From the NCBI GenBank assembly GCA_031732755.1, contig JAVMKI010000018.1:1-33087 (forward strand): a DNA stretch of 33,087 bases, given 5' to 3'. A program made the position numbers and the translations under genes. This stretch comes from Contendibacter sp031732755. Its GTDB lineage: Bacteria; Pseudomonadota; Gammaproteobacteria; Competibacterales; Competibacteraceae. Under the pieces are notes generated by a model. It made no database searches. It saw only the letters and a program-made list of their open reading frames with translations, and was not told where the DNA came from. Below, piece by piece: positions 1-7,586 of this stretch (positions within the stretch are counted from its first letter, which is position 1; each line of letters starts with the position of its first letter).

Positions 1-758
1 GAACCGTAGATGCCGGTCGGGTGGAACTGGGTGAATTCCATGTCCTGCAACGGCAGGCCAGCGCGCAACACCATGCCGTTGCCGTCGCCAGTACAGGTGT
101 GGGCGGAAGTGGCCGAGAAGTAAGCGCGGCCATAGCCGCCGGTGGCCAGCACGGTTTCGTGGGCGCGGAACACATGCAGTGTGCCGTCGGCCAAATCCCA
201 GGCCACCACGCCCCGGCAGACGCCGGCGTCGTCCATGATCAGATCGAGCGCGAAGTATTCGATGAAAAACTCGGCGTTGTGCTTGAGCGCCTGCTGATAC
301 AGGGTGTGCAGGATGGCATGGCCGGTGCGGTCGGCGGCGGCGCAAGTGCGTTGGGCGATCCCTTCCCCGTAGTTGGTGGTCATGCCGCCAAACGGCCGCT
401 GGTAAATCTTGCCTTCCTCAGTGCGGGAAAACGGAACGCCGTAGTGCTCCAGTTCGATGACCGCCGGCACCGCCTCGCGGCACATGTATTCGATGGCGTC
501 CTGGTCGCCGAGCCAGTCGGAACCCTTGACGGTATCGTACATGTGCCATTGCCACATGTCCTGGCCCATGTTGGCGAGCGCCGCCGACATGCCGCCCTGG
601 GCCGCCACGGTATGGCTGCGGGTGGGGAACACCTTGGTCAGACAGGCCGTCTTCAGGCCCTTCTGGGCCATGCCGAAGGTGGCGCGCAGGCCCGCGCCAC
701 CGGCGCCGACCACCACCACGTCGTAATTATGATGAATAAGTGGGTATGCGTTGGACAT
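1..758 (-). CDS. sdhA: Succinate dehydrogenase flavoprotein subunit (N-terminal part, cut by window edge)
   Basis: Catalytic flavoprotein of respiratory complex II. It oxidises succinate to fumarate on the cytoplasmic side and passes electrons to the Fe-S subunit. About 252 residues from the N-terminus are visible; the rest, and presumably sdhB, lie beyond position 1. A Rossmann dinucleotide motif (GAGGAG, residues 18-23) follows the strand DVVVV. The segment RSHTVAAQGG carries His49, the residue expected to bind FAD covalently. The start at 758 lies 26 bases after sdhD. The frame is open to the window edge with no stop. Identification is secure from the flavin motif and the sdhC-sdhD-sdhA order. 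Confidence 0.97.
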   Translation of the reverse strand, partial: MSNAYPLIHHNYDVVVVGAGGAGLRATFGMAQKGLKTACLTKVFPTRSHTVAAQGGMSAALANMGQDMWQWHMYDTVKGSDWLGDQDAIEYMCREAVPAVIELEHYGVPFSRTEEGKIYQRPFGGMTTNYGEGIAQRTCAAADRTGHAILHTLYQQALKHNAEFFIEYFALDLIMDDAGVCRGVVAWDLADGTLHVFRAHETVLATGGYGRAYFSATSAHTCTGDGNGMVLRAGLPLQDMEFTQFHPTGIYG

Positions 759-784
759 GAAACCTCAGCCTCCAGTGATGGGCG

Positions 785-1165
785 TCAGGCCGCCAGGGCG
801 ACTTTGAGCACGGCGACGATGGAAACAGCGCCCAGCAGAAACAGCAGGACTTGCGTGACCAGCAGCGCGACGAATTTGGCTCCTTCCGGCCGGACATAGT
901 CCTCGTAGATGACCTGCATGCCGAGGCTGGCGTGATAAAACGTGGTGGCCAACAGAGCCACCATCAAACCGGCTCGAATCGGATTACCCAGCCAGTGGCG
1001 GAAGGTTTCATAATCCGCGTGGGAAACCGACAGCAGGGAAACGATGAACCACAACACCAGTGGCACCAGCATGATGGAGGTAACGCGCTGCACCCACCAG
1101 TGATGGGTGCCGTCCTTAGCGGTGCCCAGGCCGCGGACACGGGCAAGCGGGGTACGGATACTCAT
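785..1165 (-). CDS. sdhD: Succinate dehydrogenase membrane anchor subunit SdhD
   Basis: Small membrane anchor of complex II, 126 residues, helping bind haem b and ubiquinone. Three hydrophobic segments lie at about residues 28-48, 62-85 and 97-123. The signature YHASLGMQVIYEDY supplies His78 as the likely haem ligand, and Asp89-Tyr90 match the quinone-site Asp-Tyr pair of the family. The start at 1165 was chosen because GGAGAGAG lies just upstream and the family N-terminus begins there; a longer in-frame start at 1339 would run through sdhC. It begins 11 bases after sdhC and is followed 26 bases later by sdhA, so it is co-transcribed. Confidence 0.95.
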   Translation of the reverse strand: MSIRTPLARVRGLGTAKDGTHHWWVQRVTSIMLVPLVLWFIVSLLSVSHADYETFRHWLGNPIRAGLMVALLATTFYHASLGMQVIYEDYVRPEGAKFVALLVTQVLLFLLGAVSIVAVLKVALAA

Positions 1166-1176
1166 GGTCTCTCTCC

Positions 1177-1563
1177 TCAGGGCGCGGCGATCAGCCAGCA
1201 CAGCAAGGTCAGGATGATGGACGACCACACCACGGCCCAGCCGGATTTGGCGGCATCCTGCAACGCAAAACCATAGCCAGCGTCCCAGAACAGGTGGCGA
1301 ATGCCGTTGGCCAGGTGGTAAAGCAACGCCCAGGTCCACAGGAACAACAACAGTTGACCGAGTATCGAACCCAGTACTGTCTGAGCCTGCTCGTAGAAAC
1401 CGGGACCGCGCGCGGCGGATACCAGCCAGTACACCAAAAAGAGCGTGCCGACCACCAAGCCGGCGCCAGTGGCGCGGTGGGTGATCGACAAGATCGAGGT
1501 CATTTGGGGTTTGTAGTACGGGCCGATCATGAACGGCGACAGTGGCCGTTGTTTGGCTGACAT
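1177..1563 (-). CDS. sdhC: Succinate dehydrogenase cytochrome b556 subunit SdhC
   Basis: Membrane cytochrome b subunit of complex II, 128 residues with three transmembrane segments (about 30-50, 66-86, 106-126). The SdhC signatures are present: ITHRATGAGL (Ser/Thr-His-Arg-x-Thr-Gly) near residue 27, and HLANGIRHLFWD with His83 as the expected axial haem ligand. The start at 1563 follows an AAGGAGAA ribosome site. Upstream in-frame codons back to 1767 overlap the separate assembly-factor gene and were not used. First structural gene of the sdh operon; about 163 bases separate it from the small upstream gene, so an additional promoter could lie there. Confidence 0.95.
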   Translation of the reverse strand: MSAKQRPLSPFMIGPYYKPQMTSILSITHRATGAGLVVGTLFLVYWLVSAARGPGFYEQAQTVLGSILGQLLLFLWTWALLYHLANGIRHLFWDAGYGFALQDAAKSGWAVVWSSIILTLLCWLIAAP

Positions 1564-1726
1564 GCGTTTCTCCTTATTACATGGTGGCAATAGAAGACGG
1601 GGCTTGATTTGTGCGACGCAATAATAACCGAATGCCGGCTGGATTTCCGGATAAATAGCGGGGGATGACGGATGGAAGCCGCGCGCCGCGCACTGCGAAG
1701 ACACTGACCTGGAATGCGGCGGCTGG

Positions 1727-1897
1727 TTAGAAATCGATGCAGCGACCGGCTTTTTCCCAGTCGCCATAGCGAGTCGGCTCCGGGCCTTTGGGGCCGCCGT
1801 ACTCTTTGGGCCGTTCGGGTGTTTTGACGTCTTGGGGTGGGGTGGGAACCGCGACCGTCGGTGTGGATGGTGGCGTCTGCTGGTGATTTTCGCTCAT
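1727..1897 (-). CDS. SDHAF4/DUF1674 family succinate dehydrogenase assembly factor
   Basis: A 56-residue protein. Its C-terminal half contains KEYGGPKGPEPTRYGDWE followed by a terminal Gly-Arg-Cys-Ile-Asp-Phe. That is the hallmark of the DUF1674 family, to which the mitochondrial factor SDHAF4 (Sdh8 in yeast) belongs; SDHAF4 binds flavinylated SdhA before SdhA-SdhB assembly. The N-terminal 25 residues are Pro/Thr-rich and probably disordered. It lies upstream of sdhC on the same strand, which fits a role in complex II maturation. The ribosome site is weak (GTGAG) and is embedded in a T7-promoter-like string that also overlaps the start codon. The family call rests on the motif and the sdh neighbourhood. 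Confidence 0.85.
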   Translation of the reverse strand: MSENHQQTPPSTPTVAVPTPPQDVKTPERPKEYGGPKGPEPTRYGDWEKAGRCIDF

Positions 1898-1910
1898 ACG
1901 ACTCACTATA
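1894..1910 (+). other. T7 RNA polymerase promoter-like 17-mer
   Basis: On the plus strand, ATACGACTCACTATA (1896-1910) is identical to positions -15 to -1 of the consensus phage T7 promoter, and 16 of the 17 promoter positions match. The initiating GGG is absent; the sequence continues TTTATT. It overlaps the start codon of the minus-strand assembly-factor gene and points toward ygfZ. No T7-like phage genes are in the window, so this may be chance, or a library or assembly artefact, rather than a working promoter. Confidence 0.35.
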
Positions 1911-1932
1911 TTTATTCTTAGGGTTCATGGAT

Positions 1933-2002
1933 GGCGGTGGTGGACCATCCTGGTCCCATCCGCCGACGGGACCACCGGAAATCCCCGTAAGTCACTAGTG
2001 AC
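1933..2002. repeat. Nested inverted repeats in the sdh-ygfZ divergent intergenic region
   Basis: Several pairings are visible: GGACC (1942-1946) with GGTCC (1952-1956), enclosed by GGCGG (1933-1937) with CCGCC (1960-1964). An alternative pairing is GGTGGT (1936-1941) with ACCACC (1971-1976), or GGTCCC (1952-1957) with GGGACC (1968-1973). A perfect 12-bp palindrome, GTCACTAGTGAC, follows at 1991-2002. The interval 1898-2118 holds no gene; these could be operator sites or leader structures for the divergent genes. Confidence 0.45.
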
Positions 2003-2118
2003 ACATGGGCAATATTCCAGTTTATATTTTTCAGGGTTTATTATGCCGGTCGCTGCCCATGAACGCAACGAACCAGTGGCGGGCGATGGGACCCAACCCC
2101 CTGATGGAGTATCGAACC

Positions 2119-3183
2119 ATGAACGCGGAGTGGAACGCCTTTCTCGAACAGACCGGCGCAACGCAACTGGCGGATCGGATAGCGCATTTTGGCCAGCCGG
2201 AAGCTGAATTAGCCACGGCGCTGACCGGCGATGTTTGCTGTGATTTGTCTCATCTGGGACTGATCGCCGCACGCGGGCCGGATGCCGAAACCTTCCTGCA
2301 AGGGCAATTGACCTGCGATGTTCGGCAAATCACACCGGATCGCAGTCTGCCTGGCGCGCACTGCACCCCCAAGGGCCGGGTGTTCGCCAGTTTCCGATTG
2401 TTTGCGCGCGAGAACGCCTACTACCTGGAATTGCCGCGCGAGTTGCTCGAACCGGCCCTGAGTCGGCTGCGCAAATACGTGCTGCGGACCAAGGTCACGT
2501 TGGAGGATGCCAGTGATGCATTGCTCCGGATGGGAGTCGCGGGGCCAGGGGTGGCGATGCGAATCGGCGCGGTGCTGGGGGTAACGCCGGAAACCACCAA
2601 CCACGTCGCCACGGCGGAGATGATCTCCCCGCATCGCATCACCGTGATCCGCCTGCCCGGCCCCACGCCCCGGTTTGAGCTGCACGGCGTGGCGCGGGAA
2701 TTGAGCGCGGTCTGGAATAGCCTGGCGCCCAACGTGGTGCCGGTCGGGGCCGAGCCATGGCGATTGCTGGACATTTTGGCGGGAACGCCAATCGTCTACC
2801 CGGAAACCGTGGAGGCCTTTGTGCCGCAGATGCTTAACCTGCAACTGCTGGACGGGATCGGCTTCCAGAAAGGCTGTTACGTCGGGCAGGAAATCGTGGC
2901 GCGCACCCATTATCTGGGCAAGCTTAAACGGCGGATGTATTTAGCTCACGTGAACAGCCCTGCCCCGCCGCGTCCCGGCGATCCATTATTTTCGCCGCAG
3001 GCCGACCCCAGCCAAAGCGCCGGGCAACTGGTCGATGCCGCGCGCTACCCTGACGGCGGCTACGCGGTGCTGGCGGTGGCGCCAATCGAGTACGCGGAAC
3101 ATGGCGCGCTGCAACTCGGCGACGCCAGTGGTCCCGTGTTGCGACTGAAGCCGCTGCCGTATGAGTTTGAAGCGGTGGGTTAA
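2119..3183 (+). CDS. ygfZ: YgfZ, folate-binding Fe-S cluster/tRNA-modification protein
   Basis: A 354-residue member of the YgfZ/GcvT/IBA57 family, a tetrahydrofolate-dependent cytoplasmic protein supporting maturation or repair of certain 4Fe-4S enzymes, including MiaB and, in mitochondria, complex II-linked proteins. The diagnostic motif KGCYVGQE is present at about residues 251-258 with the conserved Cys253. A GcvT-like N-terminal domain (QGQLTCDV) and a C-terminal beta-barrel segment flank it. The start at 2119 is favoured by GGAG nine bases upstream; ATG at 2104 is an alternative. It diverges from the sdh cluster, in line with a shared theme of complex II biogenesis, and its stop overlaps the convergent rnt stop by 4 bases. 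Confidence 0.93.
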   Translation: MNAEWNAFLEQTGATQLADRIAHFGQPEAELATALTGDVCCDLSHLGLIAARGPDAETFLQGQLTCDVRQITPDRSLPGAHCTPKGRVFASFRLFARENAYYLELPRELLEPALSRLRKYVLRTKVTLEDASDALLRMGVAGPGVAMRIGAVLGVTPETTNHVATAEMISPHRITVIRLPGPTPRFELHGVARELSAVWNSLAPNVVPVGAEPWRLLDILAGTPIVYPETVEAFVPQMLNLQLLDGIGFQKGCYVGQEIVARTHYLGKLKRRMYLAHVNSPAPPRPGDPLFSPQADPSQSAGQLVDAARYPDGGYAVLAVAPIEYAEHGALQLGDASGPVLRLKPLPYEFEAVG

Positions 3184-3818
3184 TCGTCCCTCGGCGCCCA
3201 GCCGCCCAGGTCCTTCCAGCGGTTGACGATCCGGCAGAACAGTTCCGCCGTGCGTTCGGCGTCGTAAATCGCCGAATGCGCTTCGCGTTCATTCCACGGA
3301 ATGCCCGCCGCCTGGAGCGCGCGCGCCAGTACGGTCTGACCGTAGGCCAGCCCAGCCAGGGTCACCGTATCGAAACTGCTGAAGGGATGAAAGGGATTGC
3401 GCTTGATCTTGGCGCGGGCCACCGCCGCGTTCAGGAATGCTTGGTCGAAAAAGGCATTGTGACCCACCAGAATGGCGCGGTGGCAACCAGTCTCGCGCAT
3501 CTCCCGGCGAATCTCCCGGAAGGTAGCCTCCAGCGCCTCCTGCTCCGACACCGCGAACCGGAAGGGATGATCGGGATCGATCTGGTTCACCGCCATCGAA
3601 GCGGGGTCCAAGCGCGCGCCAGGGAACGGCTGCACGTGGTGGGCCAGCGTGCCGGCGGGACGCAAACAACCCTGCCAGTCCATGCGGACGATCACGGCGG
3701 CGATTTCCAGCAGGGCATCGGTTTGGGCGTTGAGGCCGCCGGTCTCGACATCCACGATGACCGGGAGAAATCCCCGAAAGCGGCGAGCGATAAGGACATT
3801 GGGCGCGGGTTCGTTCAT
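3180..3818 (-). CDS. rnt: Ribonuclease T
   Basis: A 212-residue 3'-to-5' exoribonuclease of the DEDDh superfamily that trims tRNA CCA ends and matures 5S, 23S and other stable RNAs. All catalytic residues are visible: Asp23 and Glu25 in VDVETGG, Asp125 in GHNAFFDQAF, His181 in EAHSAIYD and Asp186. These positions coincide with those of E. coli RNase T. Length is typical. The gene converges on ygfZ with a 4-base overlap at the stops. No clear Shine-Dalgarno precedes the start at 3818, but the N-terminal sequence fits the family. RNase T is largely a gammaproteobacterial enzyme, which helps place the organism. Confidence 0.95.
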   Translation of the reverse strand: MNEPAPNVLIARRFRGFLPVIVDVETGGLNAQTDALLEIAAVIVRMDWQGCLRPAGTLAHHVQPFPGARLDPASMAVNQIDPDHPFRFAVSEQEALEATFREIRREMRETGCHRAILVGHNAFFDQAFLNAAVARAKIKRNPFHPFSSFDTVTLAGLAYGQTVLARALQAAGIPWNEREAHSAIYDAERTAELFCRIVNRWKDLGGWAPRDD

Positions 3819-3869
3819 CCGCGCAGCATACCGGATCGTCCACTGGAACGCACCCGCGCCACCGACGGC

Positions 3870-4310
3870 TCAACCCGGCGTGTTGTGTTCCACCCAGCGC
3901 GGTCCGTCCGTGGTGTCTTCACGCTTCCAAAACGGCGCCTTGGATTTCAGTTCCTCCATGATGCATCGGCAGGCCGCGAACGCCGCCGCCCGGTGCGCCG
4001 ACCACACCGCGACCAACACGATGGGATCGTTCGGTTGTAACTCGCCGACCCGGTGAATCACCAGGGTGTCCAACAGCGGCCATTCACCGCGCGCGGCGGC
4101 GACGATCCGCTGCAAGTGCCGCTCGGTCATGCCGGGATAGTGTTCCAGCGTCATCCCACGCACGGTTTCATCTCCGTTGAAGTCGCGCATCGTGCCGATG
4201 AAAATCGCCGTTGCGCCATATCGACCGGGTCGGCGTTCGTCCAGGCTCGCCTGATAAAGCCCAAGTTCGAGTAGCGGGTCGAAGGGCTTGGAGCGCAGTT
4301 CGACCTTCAT
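3870..4310 (-). CDS. moaE: Molybdopterin synthase catalytic subunit MoaE
   Basis: A 146-residue large subunit of molybdopterin synthase, which adds two sulfurs from MoaD thiocarboxylates to precursor Z (cPMP) in molybdenum cofactor synthesis. The active-site stretch LKSKAPFWKRE supplies Lys122 and Lys129, equivalent to the E. coli catalytic lysines, and HR at 106-107 is the conserved pair after VAVWSA. It starts 3 bases after the moaD stop, so translation is coupled. Only moaD and moaE are here; the other moa and moe genes must lie elsewhere. Confidence 0.95.
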   Translation of the reverse strand: MKVELRSKPFDPLLELGLYQASLDERRPGRYGATAIFIGTMRDFNGDETVRGMTLEHYPGMTERHLQRIVAAARGEWPLLDTLVIHRVGELQPNDPIVLVAVWSAHRAAAFAACRCIMEELKSKAPFWKREDTTDGPRWVEHNTPG

Positions 4311-4313
4311 CCC

Positions 4314-4547
4314 CTACCCTCCCGTCACTGGCGGGAAAAACGCCACTTCGTCGCCATCACGCACGACTTGCCCCGGATCGGCGTATTCCAGGTTGACCGC
4401 CGTCAGCGTGTTCGGTGGCAGCGGCGTCTCCGGCCACAAAGCCGCCCAAACCTCGGCGACCGTCACCTCACCACGGGGTTCCAACCGATCCTCGGCGCGG
4501 CCCAACCGGTCGCGCAGGCTGGCGAAATATTTGACCTGAATGCCCAT
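4314..4547 (-). CDS. moaD: Molybdopterin synthase sulfur carrier subunit MoaD
   Basis: A 77-residue ubiquitin-fold sulfur carrier. It ends in Gly-Gly, the terminus adenylated by MoeB and converted to a thiocarboxylate. The opening VKYFASLRDRLG and the DGDEVAFFPPVTGG tail are characteristic of MoaD. Purine-rich GAGGCGGAG lies just before the ATG at 4547. It forms a two-gene unit with moaE, the partner into whose active site the tail inserts. Confidence 0.95.
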   Translation of the reverse strand: MGIQVKYFASLRDRLGRAEDRLEPRGEVTVAEVWAALWPETPLPPNTLTAVNLEYADPGQVVRDGDEVAFFPPVTGG

Positions 4548-4634
4548 GGCTCCGCCTCATTGCTGTAATTATCTCCAACGGCAAAGAACGTCCCGCCCGC
4601 CGAACGGTTTAGCGAGCGGAGCGCAAGATTTTCC

Positions 4635-5231
4635 TCAGGCTATCCTGACGAGGGCAAAGCCGATCTTCGTACCCAGACCCTTGCCGTAAGCGAGGTGAAT
4701 GAGCTGCTCGGTGATGGGTTCCAGGTAGCGCGCATTGGAAAGGGTTCCGGCGTCGACGGACTCAAAGCCAAAAGAACCCGCCAGTTCGATGACGGTGCGC
4801 TTGGCGTCCTCATCGTCACCAGCGACCAGCACGGTGGCCGTAACCTTCGTGCCCGCCGCGCGCAGACTCATCACATCGGCGAAGAGGGTGTTGAAGGCTT
4901 TGACGACCTTCGCGCCTGGCAATCGCTTGGCGATCTCTTCGCCCGCGGAAGTGCTATGACCGATGGTCAGGCTCATGTAATCAGCCGACAGGGGATTGGT
5001 GATGTCAATCACCGTTTTACCCGCCAGCGCATGGTGAACAGCCGCGTCCTCCGCTAGCGCGAGAGCAACCGCGTAGGGCACGGCCAGGATGACGAGTTCC
5101 GCCTCTTGAATGGCGGCCAGCGGTGGTTGCGCGGGATCCCTGGAGCCAACCAGTACGGTGTGTCCGGCTTGGGAGGCTAGTTTGGCGAGCGCGCTGCCCA
5201 TATTGCCTTTACCGATGACGGCAATTTTCAT
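4635..5231 (-). CDS. NAD(P)-binding oxidoreductase, F420-dependent NADP reductase-like
   Basis: A 198-residue Rossmann-fold protein. The N-terminus MKIAVIGKGNMGSALAKL is a dinucleotide-binding motif of the GxGxxG type. The arrangement VGSRDP after strand 2, ITNPL, and KAFNTLFADV matches the F420-dependent NADP oxidoreductase domain (COG2085). Gammaproteobacteria usually lack F420, so the actual substrate is unknown; many homologues are annotated only as predicted dinucleotide-binding enzymes. The start at 5231 has AGGAG eight bases upstream; a longer in-frame start at 5264 is less likely. It stands alone between moaD and the exporter operon. The 172 bases downstream of the exporter (5232-5403) show no gene. 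Confidence 0.8.
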   Translation of the reverse strand: MKIAVIGKGNMGSALAKLASQAGHTVLVGSRDPAQPPLAAIQEAELVILAVPYAVALALAEDAAVHHALAGKTVIDITNPLSADYMSLTIGHSTSAGEEIAKRLPGAKVVKAFNTLFADVMSLRAAGTKVTATVLVAGDDEDAKRTVIELAGSFGFESVDAGTLSNARYLEPITEQLIHLAYGKGLGTKIGFALVRIA

Positions 5232-5403
5232 GATCCATGCTCCTGTGGTGGTCGCAAAAGCCATGTTGACCGCTTATTCATGCTGCACGACATGGCCTAG
5301 CTCAGACCATTGCCCAAAACAAGCGTTCGGTCTGACCCACCGCGCGTTGCCCGGTCGTCACGATCTCGCCGAGCCTCGGACCGGCGGTTGAATGCCCGTT
5401 GCG

Positions 5404-6486
5404 TCACTTGACCCGCCGCAGACTCAACAGCAGCGCCGCCGAACCGAGCAGGGCCATCATCCCATACTCGAAACCGTGCGTGCTCATTCCGCCACCCTTG
5501 AGAAACATATCGCGGATCACCACCAGGTAATAGCGCAGCGGGTCCAGCCAGGTCAGCCATTGCACGCTTTCCGGCATGTTCTGGATGGGAAAGGCGAACC
5601 CCGACAGCATCACCATCGGCATGATGACGAAGAACGCGAGCAGCATGGCCTGTTGCTGGGTTTCCGCGTAACTGGAAATCAACAGGCCGATCCCCAGTGA
5701 ACTGGTCAGAAACAGCAGGCTGCCGGCCAGTAATCCGGTTACGCTGCCGCGAAACGGCACATCGAACCAGGCCACGGCGATGAGGCTGATCAGGATGACA
5801 TCGAACAGACCCACGCTGGCGACCGCAGCCATCTTGGCGACCAGAAATTCCAGCCGGGCGACCGGAGTGACCAGCAGGCGTTCCAGCGTGCCCAGTTCCC
5901 GCTCGCGCACCACGGTCATCGCGATCAGGATCACCGTGGTGATCAGCACGATGGTGGCAATGATGCCGGGCACGAAATACGAGCGGTCGTCCAGATTTTC
6001 GTTGAACCAGGCCCGCTCCTCGATTTGAACCGGCGGATCGATGCCGGCGCTCAGACGGGCGCTTTGCTGCAAGGTCTGGCTCAATTGCCCGGTGATCATC
6101 TGCGCGCTGTTGGAATCCGAGCCGTCGGAGACGATCTGCGCGGTCTGGGTCGACTCGAAATCCGGGGCGAAACGCAGGATGGCGCGGATTTCGCCGCGAT
6201 CCAAGGCGGCCGTGGCCGCCGCCATGTCCGGCGGATAGTGCAGGGTGAAGCTCCCGGTGGCCGTCACCGCCGCTCGTAACTCACGGGTGGTTGGCGTTCG
6301 CGCCTGATCCACCACGGCGATTTCGGCATGGTGGACATCAAAACTGGCCGCATAGCCGAACACCATCAGTTGAAACAGCGGGGGCACAATCATGAAGAAC
6401 CGCATCCGGGGATCGCGCAACAGTTGCCGGAACTCCTTGGCCAACAGGGCGCGCAAGCGAATCAGGCTGGCCCGCGCCGGGTTCAC
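5404..6486 (-). CDS. ABC-2 type exporter permease (YbhR/YhhJ-like), last gene of operon
   Basis: A 360-residue inner-membrane permease: one N-terminal transmembrane helix after the KEFRQLLRDPRMRFFM segment, a large periplasmic region of about 150 residues, then five helices, the classic ABC2_membrane_3 layout. RERELGTLERLLVTPV is the coupling-helix region typical of the family. A GTG start at 6486 is preferred because it overlaps the stop of the upstream permease as GTGA; the longer ATG at 6573 would overlap that gene by 90 bases. It should pair with the preceding permease to form the export channel. By order it corresponds to ybhR of E. coli ybhGFSR. The substrate cannot be read from sequence. 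Confidence 0.88.
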   Translation of the reverse strand: MNPARASLIRLRALLAKEFRQLLRDPRMRFFMIVPPLFQLMVFGYAASFDVHHAEIAVVDQARTPTTRELRAAVTATGSFTLHYPPDMAAATAALDRGEIRAILRFAPDFESTQTAQIVSDGSDSNSAQMITGQLSQTLQQSARLSAGIDPPVQIEERAWFNENLDDRSYFVPGIIATIVLITTVILIAMTVVRERELGTLERLLVTPVARLEFLVAKMAAVASVGLFDVILISLIAVAWFDVPFRGSVTGLLAGSLLFLTSSLGIGLLISSYAETQQQAMLLAFFVIMPMVMLSGFAFPIQNMPESVQWLTWLDPLRYYLVVIRDMFLKGGGMSTHGFEYGMMALLGSAALLLSLRRVK

Positions 6487-7586
6487 GGCAACAACCCCAA
6501 TTTCCTGGACTTGACCAGGGTCAGTTGCAGAAAGACCAGGGCAATCAGCAGCAAGGCGACGGCCTGCGTCCACAGCAGCAGCGGGGTGATGCCCTTGAGG
6601 AAGATGGCGCGCGACAGGGCGATGTAGTAGCGGGCCGGGACGATCAGGGTGAGATACTGCAGCACCGTCGGCATGTTCTCGATGGCGAAGATGAAACCCG
6701 ACAGCAGAAAGGCCGGCAGGAAAGTGCTCACCATCGCCATTTGGCTAGCCAGCAACTGATTGCCGGCGTTGATCGAAATCAGCGCGCCTTGCAACATGAC
6801 CACCAGCAGAAACAGCATGGACAGCAACAACAGCGCCAGCGGCGAACCACGCAATGGGACACCGAACACCCACACCGCGACCGCGATGGCGATCACCAGA
6901 TCGAGCAGGCCGACCAGCAGATAGGGCAGCAGCTTGCCCAACAGGAACTCGCGGCGGGTCAGCGGCGTGGTGCGCAGCATCACCAGATTGCCCTGCTCCA
7001 TCTCCCGAGCGATGGTCAGCGACGTCATCATCGCCCCCACCACCGCCATCACCATGGCGATCACGCCAGGAATGATCGCCAAACGGCTTTCCTTGGTTTC
7101 GTTGAACCAGGTGCGATCCTCGATACGAATGGGTGGCTGACCACCCTGACGCAACAGATGATCGTTCACCAACATCAGCGTGTAGTTGCGCAGCAACCGG
7201 GCGGTGTTGGCGTCCACCCCATCGAGCAGCAATTGAATCCGGGCATCGCCGCGTTCCAGTCGCCGGGCGTAATCGGGCGGAAAAATCAGCGCCGCCCAAA
7301 CCTCGCCCCGCTGGAGGGCATTGGCGGCATCACGGCGGTCGTTGCCGCGCAGCACCACATGAAAGGCTCGGCTGGCGGCAAACTGGGCGACCAGCGCTTC
7401 GGTCGCGGCGTCGCGCGATTCCTGGACGATGGCGATAGGCGCTTCGTACAGGTCCAGCCGAATGGCGTAACCGAACAGGAACAGCAACATGCTCGGCATG
7501 AGCAGAATCAGCGCCAGACTGCGCGGATCGCGCAGCAGATGCCAGACTTCCTTGCGGGCGATGGCCCGGACATGCTGGACGTTCAC
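6483..7586 (-). CDS. ABC-2 type exporter permease (YbhS-like)
   Basis: A 367-residue permease with the same topology as its downstream neighbour: the N-terminal KEVWHLLRDPRSLALIL helix, a periplasmic domain to about residue 175, then five hydrophobic helices. AREMEQGNLVMLRTTPL is the cytoplasmic coupling segment. The GTG start at 7586 has a strong GGAGGAGAA ribosome site inside the preceding ATPase gene and a 4-base GTGA overlap with its stop. The two permeases are diverged paralogues likely acting as a heterodimer. Position corresponds to ybhS. Confidence 0.9.
   Translation of the reverse strand: MNVQHVRAIARKEVWHLLRDPRSLALILLMPSMLLFLFGYAIRLDLYEAPIAIVQESRDAATEALVAQFAASRAFHVVLRGNDRRDAANALQRGEVWAALIFPPDYARRLERGDARIQLLLDGVDANTARLLRNYTLMLVNDHLLRQGGQPPIRIEDRTWFNETKESRLAIIPGVIAMVMAVVGAMMTSLTIAREMEQGNLVMLRTTPLTRREFLLGKLLPYLLVGLLDLVIAIAVAVWVFGVPLRGSPLALLLLSMLFLLVVMLQGALISINAGNQLLASQMAMVSTFLPAFLLSGFIFAIENMPTVLQYLTLIVPARYYIALSRAIFLKGITPLLLWTQAVALLLIALVFLQLTLVKSRKLGLLP

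Noticed and set aside
21..899. Long plus-strand frame of 292 codons
   Set aside because: It is antisense to sdhA and sdhD, whose protein motifs are unmistakable; the plus-strand translation has no recognisable family pattern.
2005..2118. N-terminal extension of ygfZ containing a VYIFQG string resembling a TEV protease site
   Set aside because: The match is partial, and the extension precedes the better start at 2119. Together with the T7-like string it suggested vector sequence, but no other vector feature is present.
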